From Dendrolimus kikuchii (lineage: Eukaryota > Arthropoda > Insecta > Lepidoptera > Lasiocampidae): a stretch of 64,000 nt of DNA. Location: the NCBI GenBank assembly GCA_019925095.2, contig CM034391.1, positions 24,727,051-24,791,050 on the forward strand, read 5' to 3'. Position 1 is the first letter of the stretch; each line of letters begins with the position of its first letter. Position numbers and translations under genes: made by a program. Shown here piece after piece: positions 32,870 through 44,822 of this stretch. The notes under the pieces were generated by a model that was not told where the DNA came from, ran no database searches, and saw nothing but the letters and a program-made list of their open reading frames with translations.

Positions 32870-33125
32870 TAGTCAATGCCTATATAGCTTTGTTAGCCAG
32901 AACGTAAGGCTACGACTAACCAATGAAAGTGGTGTATAAAACTCGCTCTCATTAGTTGGAATTCAAAAATGTAAAAAAGACACGAGTTTTTAATTCAGTT
33001 CAGAGAGAGACTTTTCTACTACTAAAAGATACTACAATAAAAAAGTGTGATATACTACTACTACTATACTAGAGTGATAAAAGCCAGTTTTAAGATTGAA
33101 GTTATATTTATTCAAGAGCCTTAGA
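32870..33125 (+). promoter_or_regulatory. Possible LTR or promoter segment
   Basis: GTGTATAAAACTCGC (TATA box at about 32935) is followed ~30 bp later by TCATTAGTT, near the arthropod initiator pattern, then 'cagttcagagagagac'. This resembles an LTR U3/R region, but no LTR ends or second copy were found. Confidence 0.25.
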
Positions 33126-33293
33126 TCACGTCCAATATTATAGCTCTCTTCAGCCGACTACACCGTAATCAAACGCCAAAATATACATGATCATCTGGGG
33201 AAGAGGCTCAGGGAATATGGTCTAAGATCCGAACCTAAATCGACCTTCACCGAGCTGATAATAGTAAAATTTAGTATATTACAAAAATGTTAT

Positions 33294-33603
33294 ATCTGCG
33301 CAGGAAAGGACAAAGACTACAATTTCCTGCGGCCGGGCGACCTGTCGTAAGAGGCGACAAAACAACCCACAGCCAGGTGGTAGGGCAATTGCTGGACTGG
33401 ATGGTTACCACCCCTGGTTTAAAGTATATCGCCATAACAACCTTGAGTTATGTTCCGCCATTAGTGACCAGGTTCCAGTCTCCCTTAATAGAGCAGCAGC
33501 GCATTTGTAGCACCTTTGGTGTTGCAAATGTCAATAGGCGATGGTAACCGCTTTCCATCGAGTGGGCCGTTTGCCTGTCTGCTGAACTCCTGCAATAAAA
33601 AAA
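33294..33603 (+). mobile_element. S340 copy
   Basis: ATCTGCGCAGGAAAGG to CTGAACTCCTGCAATAAAAA; full length with point changes. Confidence 0.9.
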
Positions 33604-33901
33604 GAAAATTTTATCCGACTTACAATATAAGACATATATAGAATGTGCAGACGTTGGGTTGTCTATTATTTACGTGGACGAACTACTGGGTTGCCAGGTA
33701 TAAACAGGTATGTCGATGCCAGTTACTTTCACTTGATTGGATAATAGAAAATTATTTATATCAACATAAGCGCTGTTTTATTGCGAACACGTTGATATAG
33801 GGTTGCCTGCAAAAAATTCGGTCCTAATAGAGGTTTGCGAATTTTAATTTTAATTTCAACACCCAATAACGTAGTAACGCCCAGTAAACCCAGTTGATGG
33901 T
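33604..33901. other. Nothing recognised
   Basis: AT-rich DNA between S340 and tSINE-1. Confidence 0.4.
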
Positions 33902-34197
33902 ATATAATATCAGCCCATAAATGTCCCACTGCTGGGCTCGGGCCTCCCATTATAGGGGGATCGGACGTATACCCGCCACGCTTGTCCAAGGCGGTTTGGC
34001 AGGTTTGACACATCGGTTATCTCGATGTGCAGGTTGCATCACGATGTTTTCCTTCACCGTTATTAGCACGTGGTAATTGTATGAATATGCACAGTAGATC
34101 AGAAAACTGACTAAGTGGTGCATGCGTTCCGGCCAGGATCGAACCCGCGACCTTTGAGTTTGGGACTCATGCACTAGCAATTACGCTACCACGAGTC
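33902..34197 (-). mobile_element. tSINE-1 copy
   Basis: TATAATATCAGCCC to GCTACCACGAGT; B-box-like GGGTTCGATCCTGGCC in reverse. Confidence 0.8.
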
Positions 34198-34670
34198 AGT
34201 TAATGGTAGTACCTATCGAACCGAGACAAAAGGTTCTGCCCTTGAGGCTACAACTTCCTCAACGTCTCTAGTGGTCTCTAGTGAATTTTTATGCAAATTT
34301 CTGACTTCTTTATCAACACAAGACAATGTCTTCCGCTTACATTTATTTACAAACAAATATTAGATGAAAGTACAATATCCTACAAATGGAGACATCACAA
34401 GCACTTTGAGCGGTAGGGATAAAAAATTACACAGTACTTCGCCGTAGATTCCATATCTTACGTTTTATGACATGTTCTTACAAAAGCGTTTAAACAAAAT
34501 TGCCTTCATACATCACTGGAATAACGCTGGGCGTACGTCGATTCAATTACTCATATATCTTCGTAACGTGGGGCAATCAAGGAGAGGGATGACGTGGAAG
34601 AGCTTCTAACCTAGAAGATGAAGATGGTACATTGTATAAAATTTTACTATCAGTAGTTACACGGGGCTTT
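34198..34670. other. Nothing recognised
   Basis: No supported feature. Confidence 0.35.
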
Positions 34671-34720
34671 GGGCCCAATTCTGCTATTTCAATATTTTTT
34701 TTATCATTTATTTTGGCATC
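34671..34720 (+). mobile_element. TIR-E element end
   Basis: GGGCCCAATTCTGCTATTTC at 34672-34695 matches the termini of the element at 61824-62686. The interior is not continuous with it. Confidence 0.45.
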
Positions 34721-34734
34721 AAACAGATATCTTT

Positions 34735-34905
34735 CTTCTAAGACTCCTAAACTACTTGACCGATTTTAATCAAATTTGCACACCGTGTGCAGTTTGATCC
34801 GACTTGAAAGATAGGATAGCTTACATTTGGACCCGGTAGGTGGCGCTGGAATCGGGTTCTAAATTTTATTTCTTCAGGGCAGAACAACGTCTGCCGGGAC
34901 AGCTA

Positions 34906-34906
<1 letters not shown>
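34735..34906 (+). mobile_element. HEL-4 element, 5'-truncated
   Basis: 'ctcctaaactacttgaccga' to ..GCCGGGACAGCTAG|T. Confidence 0.65.
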
Positions 34907-34962
<56 letters not shown>

Positions 34963-34990
34963 TGTATGTATATATATATATATATATATG
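34907..34990. repeat. (TA)n microsatellite
   Basis: Starts directly at the Helitron 3' border CTAG|TATATA, with a few TACACATATATG interruptions. Confidence 0.95.
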
Positions 34991-35167
34991 TATACATTTC
35001 AACATAAATTAAGAGTTACATTAAATTTGTTCTTATAATCTAACAGTGCCTAAAAATTGTTCTTTATAAAAATAATTTCTAAAAGTGAGTCAGAAAAACG
35101 GTGAAAATGTACGTTACACAACATTGAATTTCAAAAATTTACAAAAAAAAAACATTCTGAAGGTTAA

Positions 35168-35437
35168 TTACTGCAATATTTCATTTAGTTTAATTTGAAA
35201 TATATTTAAAGGTATGTTAAATATGTCTATGTCGATAAAGTTGAGGTGATATGTATTGGTGCAACGAAAAAAGAAGCAATTGTGAGTTTTGTTATAACGA
35301 GGGGGAGCAAAAAGGGGTAGTTTACGAGTGGGGCGCACCGGTAGTCGAACATTAACAGAAAAATCAATTTTTGACAAAAGTTCAAGAGAGTCAACTAAAG
35401 AATTTAGAATTTTATATAAAAATAATTTATGAAACAT
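35168..35437 (-). pseudogene. LINE reverse-transcriptase C-terminus
   Basis: 89 codons on the minus strand: LLSKIDFSVNVRLPVRPTRK, LPLFAPPRYNKTHNCFFFRC, NTYHLNFIDIDIFNIPLNIF, then stop. The basic/aromatic spacing and DIF-(n)-F ending match insect non-LTR ORF2 tails. It is open over its whole length. The solo LTR at 35454 lies just upstream of it. Confidence 0.55.
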
Positions 35438-35453
35438 TTTATATATATAATAT

Positions 35454-35939
35454 TGTTAAGAGTGCGATACTCGAAATTAGAATACCGTTAGAATTACTAT
35501 AGAGTTTATTAGAACTATACAAACACGTATAACACAGGTACAAATATAACCGAAAGCAACAAGTCCAAACGTAATGCAGAAGATCGTAATTCAATAAAAG
35601 CGCGCAAAGTCCGTCACTAAATAGATTACCGAATGTACACAAGTCTTGCTTCGCTCGAAAACCTCGTCCCTCAATCGAGGCATTGCCTTATACTGCACAG
35701 GTGCAATATGTCTGCCCGGCTGCGTGAACCGAATTTCCTAGAATCAGTTTGTACTTTAAATCCGACACACCTGGCTAATGACTGCTATGAAATATTACAA
35801 TACACAATGGGCTATTTTCTAATCACAAATTTTAAACACAAAGCAAAAAAAAAGAAGTCCAAATGCCGAAAGGTAATAAAATGTGTTTCTACAAGTATGC
35901 AGGTGTGAATTTGTCTTTGTCGGCGTCTAAGTCGTAACA
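35454..35939 (-). mobile_element. Solo LTR, LTR-A family
   Basis: In reverse TGTTACGACTTAGACGCC.. to ..CGCACTCTTAACA; ATAT on both sides (35450-35453, 35940-35943). 486 bp. Confidence 0.75.
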
Positions 35940-35944
35940 ATATA

Positions 35945-36205
35945 TAATACGGCATTTCAAAGATATTCAAAGTACGCTTCGGTTGAATAGTGTCAAGAAT
36001 TCATATTCTAAATGCAAAATATCTTCTTGACAACGTCGCGGCGGAATAATAGTAGAAGCAAATTGGTATTCCTATTAGCAGAAATGGCGTCAGCTAAAAT
36101 GAATATTGAGAAGGTACCAAAATTTGAAACATTTATTTCGCCAGTTTTCAGTTATAAATATTTATAAAGACAGACGGACGCGTACCCGCGGCACGCCGTT
36201 GGAAT
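35945..36205 (+). mobile_element. TIR-E internal fragment
   Basis: Shares 'aagatattcaaagtacg', 'agcagaaatggcgtcagc' and 'tataaatatttataaaga' with 61840-62600, so it is part of the same element without its ends. Confidence 0.5.
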
Positions 36206-36394
36206 ATTCCCCTGTTGACGCAAAAGGCAAAAGTGGGGTGTAAACAAAACAACTTTTCCTTGGTATATACTGAACAATAATTTATAAAAAAATATTATAA
36301 ATCTTCACGATATGAGACGTGTTCATAATTTTTCTTTAGTTATTTTTTTAATTCACAAAATCACCTTAAATTTATTGAAGCTAGGTAAGTAATC

Positions 36395-36815
36395 TCTTCT
36401 CTTTTCTTTCACCATATCCCAATTACTTGGGGTCGGCACAATATGTCTTTTCCTTCCACACTCTTCTATTCTGACATACCTCTTCTGTCACACCGCATGT
36501 CATCATGTCATCCTTCACACAATCCATCCATCTTTTTTTTGGTCTACCTTTAAATTTGTACCCATCGATCTTGCAGTATAACATTCTTTTTGTCACGTGA
36601 CTTTCATCCCTCCTCATTATATGCCCATACCAACTTAATCTTCTTCCTCTCAATTTTTCTGTCACAGGTGCAACTTTCAAAGATCCCCTTATGTACTCAT
36701 TTCTCACCTTATCCATTCTTGTAACACCACACATCCATCTCAACATTCTCATCTCAGCTGAGTGGTAAGTAATAATATAATAATAATAGATTAATTGACA
36801 TGAAACCATTTTACT
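36395..36815 (-). mobile_element. RTE-d LINE 3' fragment
   Basis: 128-codon frame (36423-36809): EMRMLRWMCGVTRMDKVRNE, LRGRRLSWYGHIMRRDESHV, FKGRPKKRWMDCVKDDM, ending ..KTYCADPK. This is an RTE-clade C-terminus, distinct from RTE-a. The frame is open, but the N-terminal enzyme domains are absent. A decayed relative is at 56956-57125. Confidence 0.8.
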
Positions 36816-37096
36816 CCTTAAATTTTTATCAAAACACGATTATATCTACATACTTTATAAAAGAGAGATTTATAATTTGCTATTATTTTTTTAATACTAG
36901 TTTATTATATTCACAATAAAATAATGATTCATTTGAAAAACGAAACTACTATGGAAACCCCACTATTGCCCTAAAAAACAATACTGAAAGATCCTCAAGG
37001 AAGTTAACGTTGCTACCAGCCTTAAGAAGTAAACTCCACTCGTGCATCGAAGCTTCTACCTTATGACCATTGAGGTTAAATGTATTGATATGATAT
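36816..37096. other. Nothing recognised
   Basis: AT-rich DNA. Confidence 0.35.
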
Positions 37097-37589
37097 TATT
37101 ACGAGTGTGGGACTTGAAATTAAAATGCCGTTGGAATTACTAGAGAGTTTATTAGAACTATACAAACACGTATAAAACAGGTACAAATAAAACTAGACAC
37201 TACTTGTTACAATCTGCACGATCAATAACACGGGCAAAGTCCATCACTATATCACTTGTCGAATGTACACGTCTTGCTTATATCGTAATCGTCGGGCGTT
37301 CGTTTAAACTCAGTTTATAATATGTCACGACCGTGTAAACTATGATTTCCAAGAACCACACCTGGCCACTGTCAGCGCTATTCCCAGAAAAACATAATTC
37401 TGGACACCTGCATAATTATGCCTGCGAACGGCTCTAAACGAGTACAATAACAATAGACTATTGTCTAATTGCAAATTTTAAACACAAAGGAAACAAAAGA
37501 AGATAGTCATAAAACAGTTTCAATGTAATCAGCATGCAAGCTGCGGCAGGTAATAAATACAGGTATTGTATTTGGCCCAACTTGTAACA
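37097..37589 (-). mobile_element. Solo LTR, LTR-A family
   Basis: In reverse TGTTACAAGTTGGGCC.. to ..CCACACTCGTAATA; ATAT flanks (37093-37096, 37590-37593). 493 bp. Confidence 0.75.
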
Positions 37590-38055
37590 ATATAATTGTG
37601 AAAGTATTAGTAAACAAAAATGAAATGTATGTCTGTAATCAGCAAGTGAGTGGTTGCTGTAAACCTTTATACTGTGTCACGATTTCTGATTTTCCTTTTA
37701 GGGAATTTTTATGTTTTTGTAATTGTAATTTGTGTATGGTAAACAAGATATCAATTCCAAACACACAGACATATAGTACCTTACTCTTTTTCAATATTTC
37801 TAAGTGGTTCTAGCACTTTGTACAAACCATTTACATCTTGTTTTGGTGAATTCGTTTAACATACGTATGCCTCGCGTAGTTGATACTTTATATTTGTTCA
37901 CAGTCTTAAGAGTCGGATTTTTTTTTAATGTAATCAGTTAAGGTTGAAAGTCTTTCAGGGCCGTCCACAAATTACGTGACACGAATTTCAGGAATTTTCA
38001 CCCTTCCCCTGTCCTTGTCATAGCTGGTCATATTCGTGAGACTCCTCCCTCCCTT
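37590..38055. other. Nothing recognised
   Basis: The 71-codon frame at 37598-37813 has no family signature. Confidence 0.35.
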
Positions 38056-38287
38056 TTCTTTATGGCAGGAGATCAGCAGACAGACAGACGACACACTTGA
38101 TGGAAAGCGGTTACCATCGCCTATGGACATTTGCGACACCAAAGTTGCTACAAATGCGCTGCTACTCTCTTAAGGGAAACTGGAACCTGGTCACTAATGC
38201 CGGAACACAACTCAAACGTTGTTATGGCAACATACTTTAGACCAGGGGTGGTAGCCATCCAGTCGGGCAAAAGCCCTACCACCTGGC
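38056..38287 (-). mobile_element. S340 copy truncated at CCAGGTGG
   Basis: GGCAGGAGATCAGCAGACAG to CTACCACCTGG, stopping at the recurrent breakpoint. Confidence 0.85.
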
Positions 38288-38585
38288 AAGTTCCTCCCTC
38301 CCTAGCGTGACATCACATATTTTTCAATTTTACTTATTAGATTTTGACTGAATACTTAAATATATTACATTTTAAAATGTGACGTCACGACATTTAGGAC
38401 CCCTTCCACCCCTAGTAACCAAGCACCCCGTCGTAACTTTTTTTTTTTAAATTTATTTTCAACAAAAGTTACAAAATTACACAAACAATTACATGACCAA
38501 ACTGCAGCGCAGTTTGTTAGCAGCGATCATGTGTATCACATTAAGTTAAATTATACCTTATAACTTCTGTTTTAAATACTTAAGT
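38288..38585. other. Nothing recognised
   Basis: Contains two related phrases (TCACGTGACACG/ACGTCACGACA) but no supported feature. Confidence 0.3.
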
Positions 38586-38589
38586 ACGC

Positions 38590-39045
38590 TACCACAATAT
38601 AAACAATGGAGAATACGATGCATAGTTTTTTAGATTTCTTGTTTGTTTGTCGGTTTGTCTGTTTCTTCGGGATTCACGTAAAAACTACTGGGCCAATTTC
38701 AATGCGATTTTCGTTGATCGACAGCAAACTATTAGACTTAAACTCTGCACTGCTTTTTATTCCACGAATCCCGCGGGAATTTTTCTGAGAATGATTTCAA
38801 ATGACCAATTAAAAAAAATCGAATCCCAATATAGTTTTCTTACTTATCGATTGCAAGTTTAACGTTATAAAATGAATTTTCCCGGGAGCGGTTTTAAGTT
38901 TTTCGCATGCATAAAATGTAGCTTATTCCGACACACTTTTTACTAGAACGATGGCTTAAATTTTTTATTAAAATGCCGCGGGAGTTTGTATCCCGGGAAT
39001 TTTAAATCAAGCGTGGGCGAAGTTGCGGGCATATCCCAGTATAAG
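38590..39045 (+). mobile_element. HEL-3 Helitron-like element
   Basis: Starts ATAAACAATGGAGAATACG and contains 'cccgcgggaatttttctg' and 'gaagttgcgggcatatccc'. The terminal CTAG is mutated to CCAG. Confidence 0.55.
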
Positions 39046-39249
39046 TAATACAATAACAAATAAAAATAATATTAAACTTAAAACTACCTTCAAATATAAA
39101 TAATCCTATTTGTACAGAAATTTCGTATATGTGAGACACTATTACGTGCTAGACTGTCGTGTAACCCGTCGGTCCATCTACTAAAATATGCATACGGGTG
39201 ACGCATTTTAAGCTCTACACTACCCTGGGGAGTCCGGTTTAATTCAAGT

Positions 39250-41245
39250 ATGAAATAGTGGTTGAAATTTTGAAGTTCTAATACAAGTTTAGTGTTAAGA
39301 GTGGACACAAGGCACTTCAGAATTGTTACTTAATAATAAATGCAGATGTTTGTGTTAGGATACAGAAGACATCAGTAACTATTTTAAAATAGAGATAATT
39401 AAGTGTATTTTTGTTGTAGAAAATAATATAAATACTTGTAATTGATATTCTGCGAGAGCGTATAATCACTCCGATCAAGCAAGCCTTGAGAGCTGTGATC
39501 AAGATAATCATTCCAGCACAGCTCTTATACAAGTTTAGTGTTAAAGGTCGATACAAGGTACTTCAAAATTGTTCCTTAATAATAAATGCAAATGTTTGTG
39601 TTAGGAAATAGATCAGTAATTATTTTAAGATAGAGATAATGAAGTGTTTTTTTGTTGTGGTAAATAATATATAAACTGCTAAATGATATTCTGCTAGAGC
39701 ATATAATCACTCCGATCAAGCAAGCCTTGAGAGCTGTGATCAAGATAATCATTCCAGCACAGCTCTTATACAAGTTTAGTGTTAAGAGTGGATACAAGGC
39801 ACTTTGGAATTCTTACTTAATAATGAATGCGAATGTGATTTTGTTTGTGTTAGGAAATAGAAAAAATCAGTGACTGTTTTAAGATAGATCATTATTTAAA
39901 TTTGTTAGTCTAGTAAATAATATAAAAACTGATAACTTATATTCTGTGAGAGCATATTATCACACCGATCGAGCTAGCCTTGAGAGCTGTAATCAAGATA
40001 ATAATTCCAGCATAGCTCTAATACAAGTGTATTGTTAAGAGTGGACACAAGGTACTTCAGAATACTTACTTAATATAGTAGTAAATGTGAATGTTTGTGC
40101 TAGAAAATAGAAAATATCAGTGACTATTGTTAGATAGAGATAATTAAATAATTATTTTGTTGTTGTAAATAATATTTAAACTGGTGAATGATATTCTGTG
40201 CGAGCGTATTATCACACCGATCGCACCAGCTGTATTCAAAATAATCATTCCAGCGTATCTCTAATACAAGTCTAGTGTTAAGAGTGGAAACAAGGTACTT
40301 CAGAAGTCTTACTTAATAATACATGCGAATGAGTTTTTGATTGTGTAAAACAGAGAACCTCAGTAACTGGTAAATGATATCCTGTGAAAGTTGTTTATCA
40401 CACCAATAGAGCCAACCCTGAGAGCTGTAATTAAGATAATGATCCCAGCATAGTTCTAATACAAGTTTGGTGTTAAGAGCGAACATAAAGCACTTCAGAA
40501 TTCTTACTTAATAATAAATGCAAATGTGATTTCGTTTGTATTAGGAAACAGATAACAGAACAATTTTTTTATTTTTATTTTTTATTGCAGGAGTTCAGCA
40601 GACAGGCAGACAGCCCACTTGACGGAAAGCGGTTACCATCGCCTATAGACATTTGCAACAACAAAGGTGCTACAAATGCGCTGCTGCTCTCTTAAGGGAG
40701 ACTGGAACCTGGTCACTAATGCCGGAACACAACTCAAGGTTGTTATGGCGACATGCCTTAGACCAGGGCTGGTAGCCATCCAGTCGGGCAAATGCCCTAC
40801 CACCTGGCTGGTGGGTTATTTTGTAGCCTCTTACGACATGCCGCCCGGCCGCAGGAAATTGTATTCTTTCTCCGTTCCTGCACAGATAAAAGATTTTAAG
40901 ATAGAGATAACTAAGCAGTTGTTTGTTGTAGTAAATAATATAAAAAACTGGTAATTGATATTCTGTGAGAGCGTATAATCACTTCGATCGCGCCACCCTT
41001 GAGAGCTGTAATCAAGATAACCATTCCAGCACAGCTCGAATACTAGTGTATTGTTAATAGTGGAAACAAGTGTCTTCAGAATACGTACTTAATAATAAAG
41101 GCGAATGAGGTTTTGATTGTGCAAAACAGAGAACCTCAGTTACTGGTAAATTATATCCTGTGAGAGCGTGTTATCACACCGACCGAGCCAGCCCTGAGAG
41201 CTGATATCAAGTAAATGATTCAAGCATTGCTCTACCACGTTTAGA
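39250..41245. repeat. Second tandem array, ~190-265 bp unit
   Basis: Units share 'cacnccgatcnnncnagcc', 'gagagctgtnatcaagataa', 'ctaatacaagtttagtgtta' and 'acttaataataaatgc'. The (T)CCGATC anchor falls at 39472, 39712, 39965, 40217, 40403, 40983 and 41178. Spacing is 241-253 bp where uninterrupted, with deletions (186, 195) and an S340 at 40564. A lone diverged unit lies at 59641-59755. Confidence 0.8.
40564..40888 (-). mobile_element. S340, full-length copy in tandem array
   Basis: Poly-T/ATTGCAGGAGTTCAGCAGAC to CCTGCACAGATA. Confidence 0.9.
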
Positions 41246-41327
41246 ATCTAAAACTGTTAGTAAATAATAAGTCCAGGGAAGGTTTAAAAGGTGAATAAAT
41301 ATCAACCTCATAATAATATAATATAAT

Positions 41328-41453
41328 CACCTCCCAGAAGAATTTCAATCAATACAATCAAACGCCAGTTTTAGAAAACGTGTAAAAAAGATGTTAACCG
41401 ATAAGGCATATTATAGTATCAATGAATATTTAAATGACAAAACTACAATATAA
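41328..41453 (+). pseudogene. LINE reverse-transcriptase C-terminus
   Basis: 42 codons in frame to TAA: HLPEEFQSIQSNASFRKRVK then KKMLTDKAYYSINEYLNDKT. The LPxEF/I..F+..(K/R)..L.dKaYYSi.E(F/Y)L pattern is typical of insect LINE ORF2 ends. An AATAAATAAAT tail follows and is then continuous with tSINE-1. Confidence 0.65.
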
Positions 41454-41485
41454 ATTGTATGAATTTTAATTGTAATAAATAAATA

Positions 41486-41773
41486 AACAATAATAATATC
41501 AGCCCATAAATGTCCCACTGCTGGGCTCGGGCCTCCCATTAATAAGGGAAACGGACGTATACCCGCCACGCTTGTCCAAGGCGGCTTGGCAGGTTATCTC
41601 GATGTGCAGGTTGCATCACGATGTTTTCCTTCACCGTTATTAGCACGTGGCAATTGTAACTATATGCACATTAGATCAGAAAACTGACTAAGTGGTGCAT
41701 GCGTTCCGGCCAGGATCGAACCCGCGCCCTCTGAGTTTGGGACGCGGGCACTAGCCATTACGCTACCACGACT
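41486..41773 (-). mobile_element. tSINE-1 copy
   Basis: AATAATATCAGCCC to GCTACCACGACT; ~12 bp missing around GTTTGACACATC. Confidence 0.8.
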
Positions 41774-42980
41774 TTTAATTGACATAATCATAATTTAATA
41801 CACAATTTTATAATTTATTGGTTGACATTTTATTAGGTAAATAATTAAATAAATAAGTAAGATAAATATATTATAATAGAATTTGTAAGCAGGATACTTA
41901 TACATAATTATGTATGCCGAAAGGCGGAATTTGGAGATCTGTACTATGTTAAATTTAACACCTTTTGTATACCCATTTTCGCATTAAATTGAATTGAATT
42001 GAAAAAAATGCTTGGAATATAGTAAAACCAACAATTTCACTTTCCCTTAGAAACTATTCCTGCCTGTCAAACATTTGATGATCGTCGCGTCGTTTAGAAA
42101 TCGACTAAATTTAAAAGTCGTTCAGAAATCAAATTAAATTTAAAAGTGAAGTTTTTTTTAATTTTTTTGGTTCTGAATGTCAAACGTTTGATGTTCGTCC
42201 CGTCGTTCAGAAAGCAACGTTTTTTATTTATTGATTCTGAGGCGGTACGAAGTTTGCCGGGTCAGCTAGTAAATAATAATCATTACACTAACAAATAACT
42301 GTATAGGTATATATTGAACGGTCTAAATCCATAATATTTTGCAAACCCAACAAAGTATATAAAAGAAAGCCTTTATTTACAACTTCTTTCGCTATAAAAA
42401 GCTATTTCCGAACAAGTCAGCCTTACCAAGCTTTAAATTCATTTTAATACTGTTCCTGATAGCACATATAAGGTTGATTGTAGACGGAAAACACGTCGCA
42501 CACTTTTTGTTCGTGTAAATTCAAGATTATCCTCTTTCATTTTTTAATGTTGCCACAATTTATTTTCAAGTTTCTATTGTTTATATCATAGTATATTAAC
42601 TAGAACTTTCCATGTGACTTGTTTGTGGAAATTTCGGATAAGTATCCGTATACATGAAAATATACCATTTTACGAAATAGAAGGCAAGTTTTTATTGAAA
42701 TATAATATAATAAATATTTATTTACAGAGTTCTAGTTTGTACAATGTGGTTAAAAATGTGGAAAAAATCAGGACGGCTAATTCGAATTAGTAAATTCTTA
42801 AAATGTAATTAAACTTTTGTCTGTCTGTTAGATTAGAGCATCACATGAAAACTATTGTTGACACAGAGCTAGCTTATGTCCCGGGTCAAAATTAGAGTAC
42901 TCTTTATCCCGATAACTGACGTCGTTTCTGTTTGATACGCGATATACAGCCAAAAATGTGGCGCTATCGTCGCTTTTTTA
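41774..42980. other. Mostly unrecognised; one Helitron-like 3' end
   Basis: 'cggtacgaagtttgccgggt' followed by CAGCTAG|T at about 42243-42272 is a Helitron-like 3' end, also seen at 60590-60612. A direct repeat 'tcgtcgcgtcgtttagaaat'/'tcgtcccgtcgttcagaaag' lies at 42083 and 42195. The rest is AT-rich. Confidence 0.4.
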
Positions 42981-42984
42981 GCGC

Positions 42985-43165
42985 TATCATCGCGTCGGGC
43001 GCCCATTATAGTTGGTGCCCAACGTGAGGCACATTATAATTGCTTAATGACACTTTATAATTGGCGATCCAAGTTGGCTGCCAATTATAGCGAGCCCCAT
43101 ATTTGGGCGCCAGTTATAATTGGCACCCAGCCCCACTGTAATTGGCGCCCAACATAGGGCCCGCC
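42985..43165. repeat. Cluster of tRNA-Lys primer-binding-site-like motifs
   Basis: TGGTGCCCAACGTGAGGC (43013-43030) and TGGCGCCCAACATAGGGC (43143-43160) each differ at two of 18 positions from the complement of the insect tRNA-Lys 3' end. Variants of TATAATTGGCGCCC occur about eight times in both orientations in between. Confidence 0.5.
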
Positions 43166-43469
43166 ATAAAATACTCCTTAAAAACAACTTTTTTATATTG
43201 TACATATATTTTTAAGTTAGTTAGTTTATTTGTGTTTGTATTGTAGCCTCAATTATAGTATATAGATTTATCATTTCTTTGAAATCTTTTTCATCAAAAT
43301 CAATTTTTATTTTATTTTATTTGGGGGGCTAACAGCTATCATTAATGATAACTAAAAATAAGCTAGATTAAGAGAAGCTATTAATAAGCCTCCACAGATA
43401 ACAGTAAAAAAAGGAAAAATATGAAAATTAAACAAAGAAACAATAATAAAAATGTGCATATGCTATATA
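43166..43469. other. Nothing recognised
   Basis: AT-rich DNA. Confidence 0.4.
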
Positions 43470-43718
43470 ATAATAATAATAATAATAATCGGCAGACAAA
43501 CACACACATTGTATATCCCCAAATTAAGCAAGTTACGCTTGTTTTATGGGTAATATACAACGGACTACTCTGGGGCCGATCCCAGACACCCAGACCATAT
43601 TAAATAACTGAGAAAATACGTTTCCGAGATTTACTATACCAGGAATCGAACCCAGAACCTCTGCGTTGCAGTGAGGTACGCCGGCAAAGGCTTAGCCCGC
43701 TCAACCACAGAGGCCGTC
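43470..43718 (-). mobile_element. tSINE-2, best copy
   Basis: In reverse GACGGCCTCTGTGGTTGAGC head, GGGTTCGATTCCTGG, body, GTGTTTGTCTGCCG and an (ATT)n tail at 43470-43490. Confidence 0.8.
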
Positions 43719-43816
43719 AACTATATAAGATACTTAAACTGACAAATCCGAGTTTGAATAGAACTTGACCAACTTTGCGTTAAACACTACACTATTGGTA
43801 AATAATAAGTCTATGT

Positions 43817-44128
43817 CTTTTTTTTATTGCAGGAGTTCAGCAGACAGGCAGACGGCCCACTCGATGGAAAGCGGTTACCATCGCCTATGGACATTTGCAA
43901 CACCAAAGGTGCTACATATGCGCTGCTGCTCTCTTAAGGGAGACTGGAACCTGGTCACTAATGCCGGAACACCGCACAAGGTTATTATGGCGGCATACTC
44001 TAGATCAGGGTTGGTCGCCATCCAGTCGAACAAATACCCAACCACCTGGCTGTGGGTTGTTTAGTCGCCTCTTACGACAGGCCGCCAGGCCGCAGGAAAT
44101 TGTATTCTTTCTCCGTTCCTGCACGGAT
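43817..44128 (-). mobile_element. S340, full-length copy
   Basis: Poly-T/ATTGCAGGAGTTCAGCAGAC to CCTGCACGGATA. A 99-113 codon frame in it is not a gene. Confidence 0.9.
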
Positions 44129-44820
44129 AAAACGGTGTCTTCCAACTTACTTAACTTATTAAATTCATTTGCTGATATAGAACGAATTACGTCGGTAAGC
44201 TGTGCGCGTCAAGGGTGTATATACGAATGTATGTGAGTAATAATTTCCAAGGACGAAATATAACTAATTATATTTATTTATCTTACAATATTTAAATCTA
44301 CATGGTTAATAAGAATTTAATTTATTTTTTAAAATTGAATGTGTATCGTCTACACCGGGCCTTAGGTCAATAAACAAAATTGTTTATAGCACCTACCGAG
44401 GTTACCTGAAACGCTCTTTAAAATGCGAGAACCGAATTACCATTTACCCTACCCCGTTCTATTATACTTAAATTATGATTTAATTTTCGAAAAGGCTCGA
44501 GAATTCCGTTCGCATTTAATTTTGACGTAATATGCGAAATTAGGAACATTCTAGACGCAAATTATCACACTGAAAGGCTTTGTTACTGAATCTTGTTGCT
44601 GAGGAGGTTATTCATTTTGTTCTTTAAGTAATTTAACAATTGAATGCTGATTTATTAACGTTTTGTAATACTATGTAAATTTCAAGCTCGAACGAAGCTT
44701 GTCTAGTACAAAAACTGTCTAGTAATAGGCTCGGCGCGTTTCCCCGACTTAGTCGAGGTCAATGTTGAGTTATTTTAATAGGTCAGTTGTTCTTTTTCTA
44801 AGCATCTTAATAATATTTAT
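44129..44820. other. Nothing recognised
   Basis: AT-rich DNA without supported features. Confidence 0.4.
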
Positions 44821-44822
44821 AA

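Noticed and set aside
36423..36809. Host gene of 128 aa
   Set aside because: Motifs LRWMCGVT and WYGHIMRR are RTE C-terminal; 5'-truncated.
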